A stretch of 6,955 nucleotides of DNA from assembly GCA_005888525.1 (NCBI GenBank), contig VBAB01000160.1:1-6955 (forward strand), in the 5' to 3' direction. The position numbers and the translations under genes are program-made. This document shows, piece after piece, positions 6,491-6,955 of the stretch. This DNA is from Alphaproteobacteria bacterium. Lineage in GTDB: Bacteria; Pseudomonadota; Alphaproteobacteria; Rhizobiales; Hyphomicrobiaceae. The notes below the pieces were generated by a model, which was given only the letters and a program-made list of their open reading frames with translations, made no database searches and was not told where the DNA came from. How positions within the stretch are numbered: position 1 is the first letter of the stretch; each line of letters opens with the position of its first letter.

Positions 6491-6955
6491 ATGGCTGGTG
6501 TGGCAAGAAAACAACTGCAATTCCGCCTCGCTGGGCAGGATACGGCGAGCGCGCTGCTGCATTGGTACGACCGAGAGCGCCGGGACCTGCCGTGGCGGGC
6601 GCGGGCGGGGCGCGCGGCGGACCCCTACGCGGTCTGGCTGTCGGAGATCATGCTGCAGCAGACCACGGTCGCTGCCGTCATCCCCTTCTACGAGCGCTTC
6701 CTCGCGCGCTGGCCGACGGTGGAGGCACTGGCGGCGGCAAAGCTCGACGACGTGCTCGCGGCGTGGGCGGGGCTCGGCTACTACAGCCGCGCGCGCAATC
6801 TGCACGAGTGCGCCAGGATTGTCGCCGAGCGCTTCGGCGGCCGCTTCCCGCAAACGGAAGACGAGCTACGCGATCTGCCGGGCATCGGACCCTATACGGC
6901 GGCGGCAATCGCGGCCATCGCCTTCGGCGCGCGGGCGACGCCCGTCGACGGCAAC
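6491..6955 (+). CDS. mutY: Adenine DNA glycosylase MutY (N-terminal part, cut by window edge)
   Basis: The first 155 residues of a MutY/Nth-family base-excision enzyme are present and the frame is open at the right edge. Recognisable in order are LHWYDRERRDLPWR (23-36), WLSEIMLQQTTVA (49-61, Glu52 matching catalytic Glu37 of E. coli MutY), AGLGYYSRARNLH, the helix-hairpin-helix LPGIGPYTAAAI (129-140) and PVDGN at the edge (Asp153 matching catalytic Asp138). The LPWR motif and Tyr135, where endonuclease III has its catalytic lysine, favour MutY over Nth. The enzyme removes adenine mispaired with 8-oxoguanine or guanine, preventing G:C to T:A transversions. The iron-sulfur cluster loop and the C-terminal NUDIX-like domain would lie beyond the window and cannot be checked. 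The ATG at 6491 is the first start in the frame near the family's N-terminus. It is divergent from the DUF721 gene. Confidence 0.95.
   Translation, partial: MAGVARKQLQFRLAGQDTASALLHWYDRERRDLPWRARAGRAADPYAVWLSEIMLQQTTVAAVIPFYERFLARWPTVEALAAAKLDDVLAAWAGLGYYSRARNLHECARIVAERFGGRFPQTEDELRDLPGIGPYTAAAIAAIAFGARATPVDGN

Noticed and set aside
6369..6506. N-terminal extension of the DUF721 protein to the ATG at 6506
   Set aside because: It would overlap the start of the divergent mutY and adds residues with no resemblance to the family; the ATG at 6368 gives a normal length.

Overview
The window looks like ordinary chromosomal DNA from a GC-rich alphaproteobacterium, probably of the Hyphomicrobiales/Rhizobiales type. 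This rests on the high GC content, the alphaproteobacterial style of the SMC and DsbA proteins, the gene order mutY / DUF721 / dsbA / smc (familiar to me from that group), and short palindromic intergenic repeats typical of these genomes. The taxonomy is an inference from reading, not from a search.

Five genes lie on the minus strand and one on the plus strand. From the right: a partial mutY (plus, 6491 to the window edge) diverges from a DUF721/DciA-like gene (minus, 6368-5802). Next come two tandem DsbA-like thiol-disulfide oxidoreductases: one with an export signal and a CGHC active site (5639-4932), then a predicted lipoprotein with CPHC (4909-4112). After them come the full-length chromosome-segregation ATPase gene smc (3990-532) and the start of a HAD-superfamily phosphatase gene (406-1, cut by the left edge). 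Two palindromic repeat elements fill the longer minus-strand gaps: one between the lipoprotein gene and smc, one between smc and the HAD gene.

The two dsbA genes are 22 bp apart and are probably co-transcribed, possibly from a promoter at about 5713-5740. They would act together in periplasmic disulfide chemistry. MutY (A:G mismatch repair), the DciA-like protein (replicative helicase loading in related families) and SMC (chromosome organisation) are genome-maintenance functions sharing the neighbourhood. The HAD gene is separated from smc by a repeat and its substrate is unclear. No intergenic stretch exceeds 300 bases.

I found no tRNA, rRNA, CRISPR, transposase or phage gene, and nothing I would call a new system. 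The most interesting signals are a pair of inverted hairpin units downstream of smc whose sequence differences are compensated in the stems, and the tandem DsbA pair with different active-site dipeptides and different export signals.
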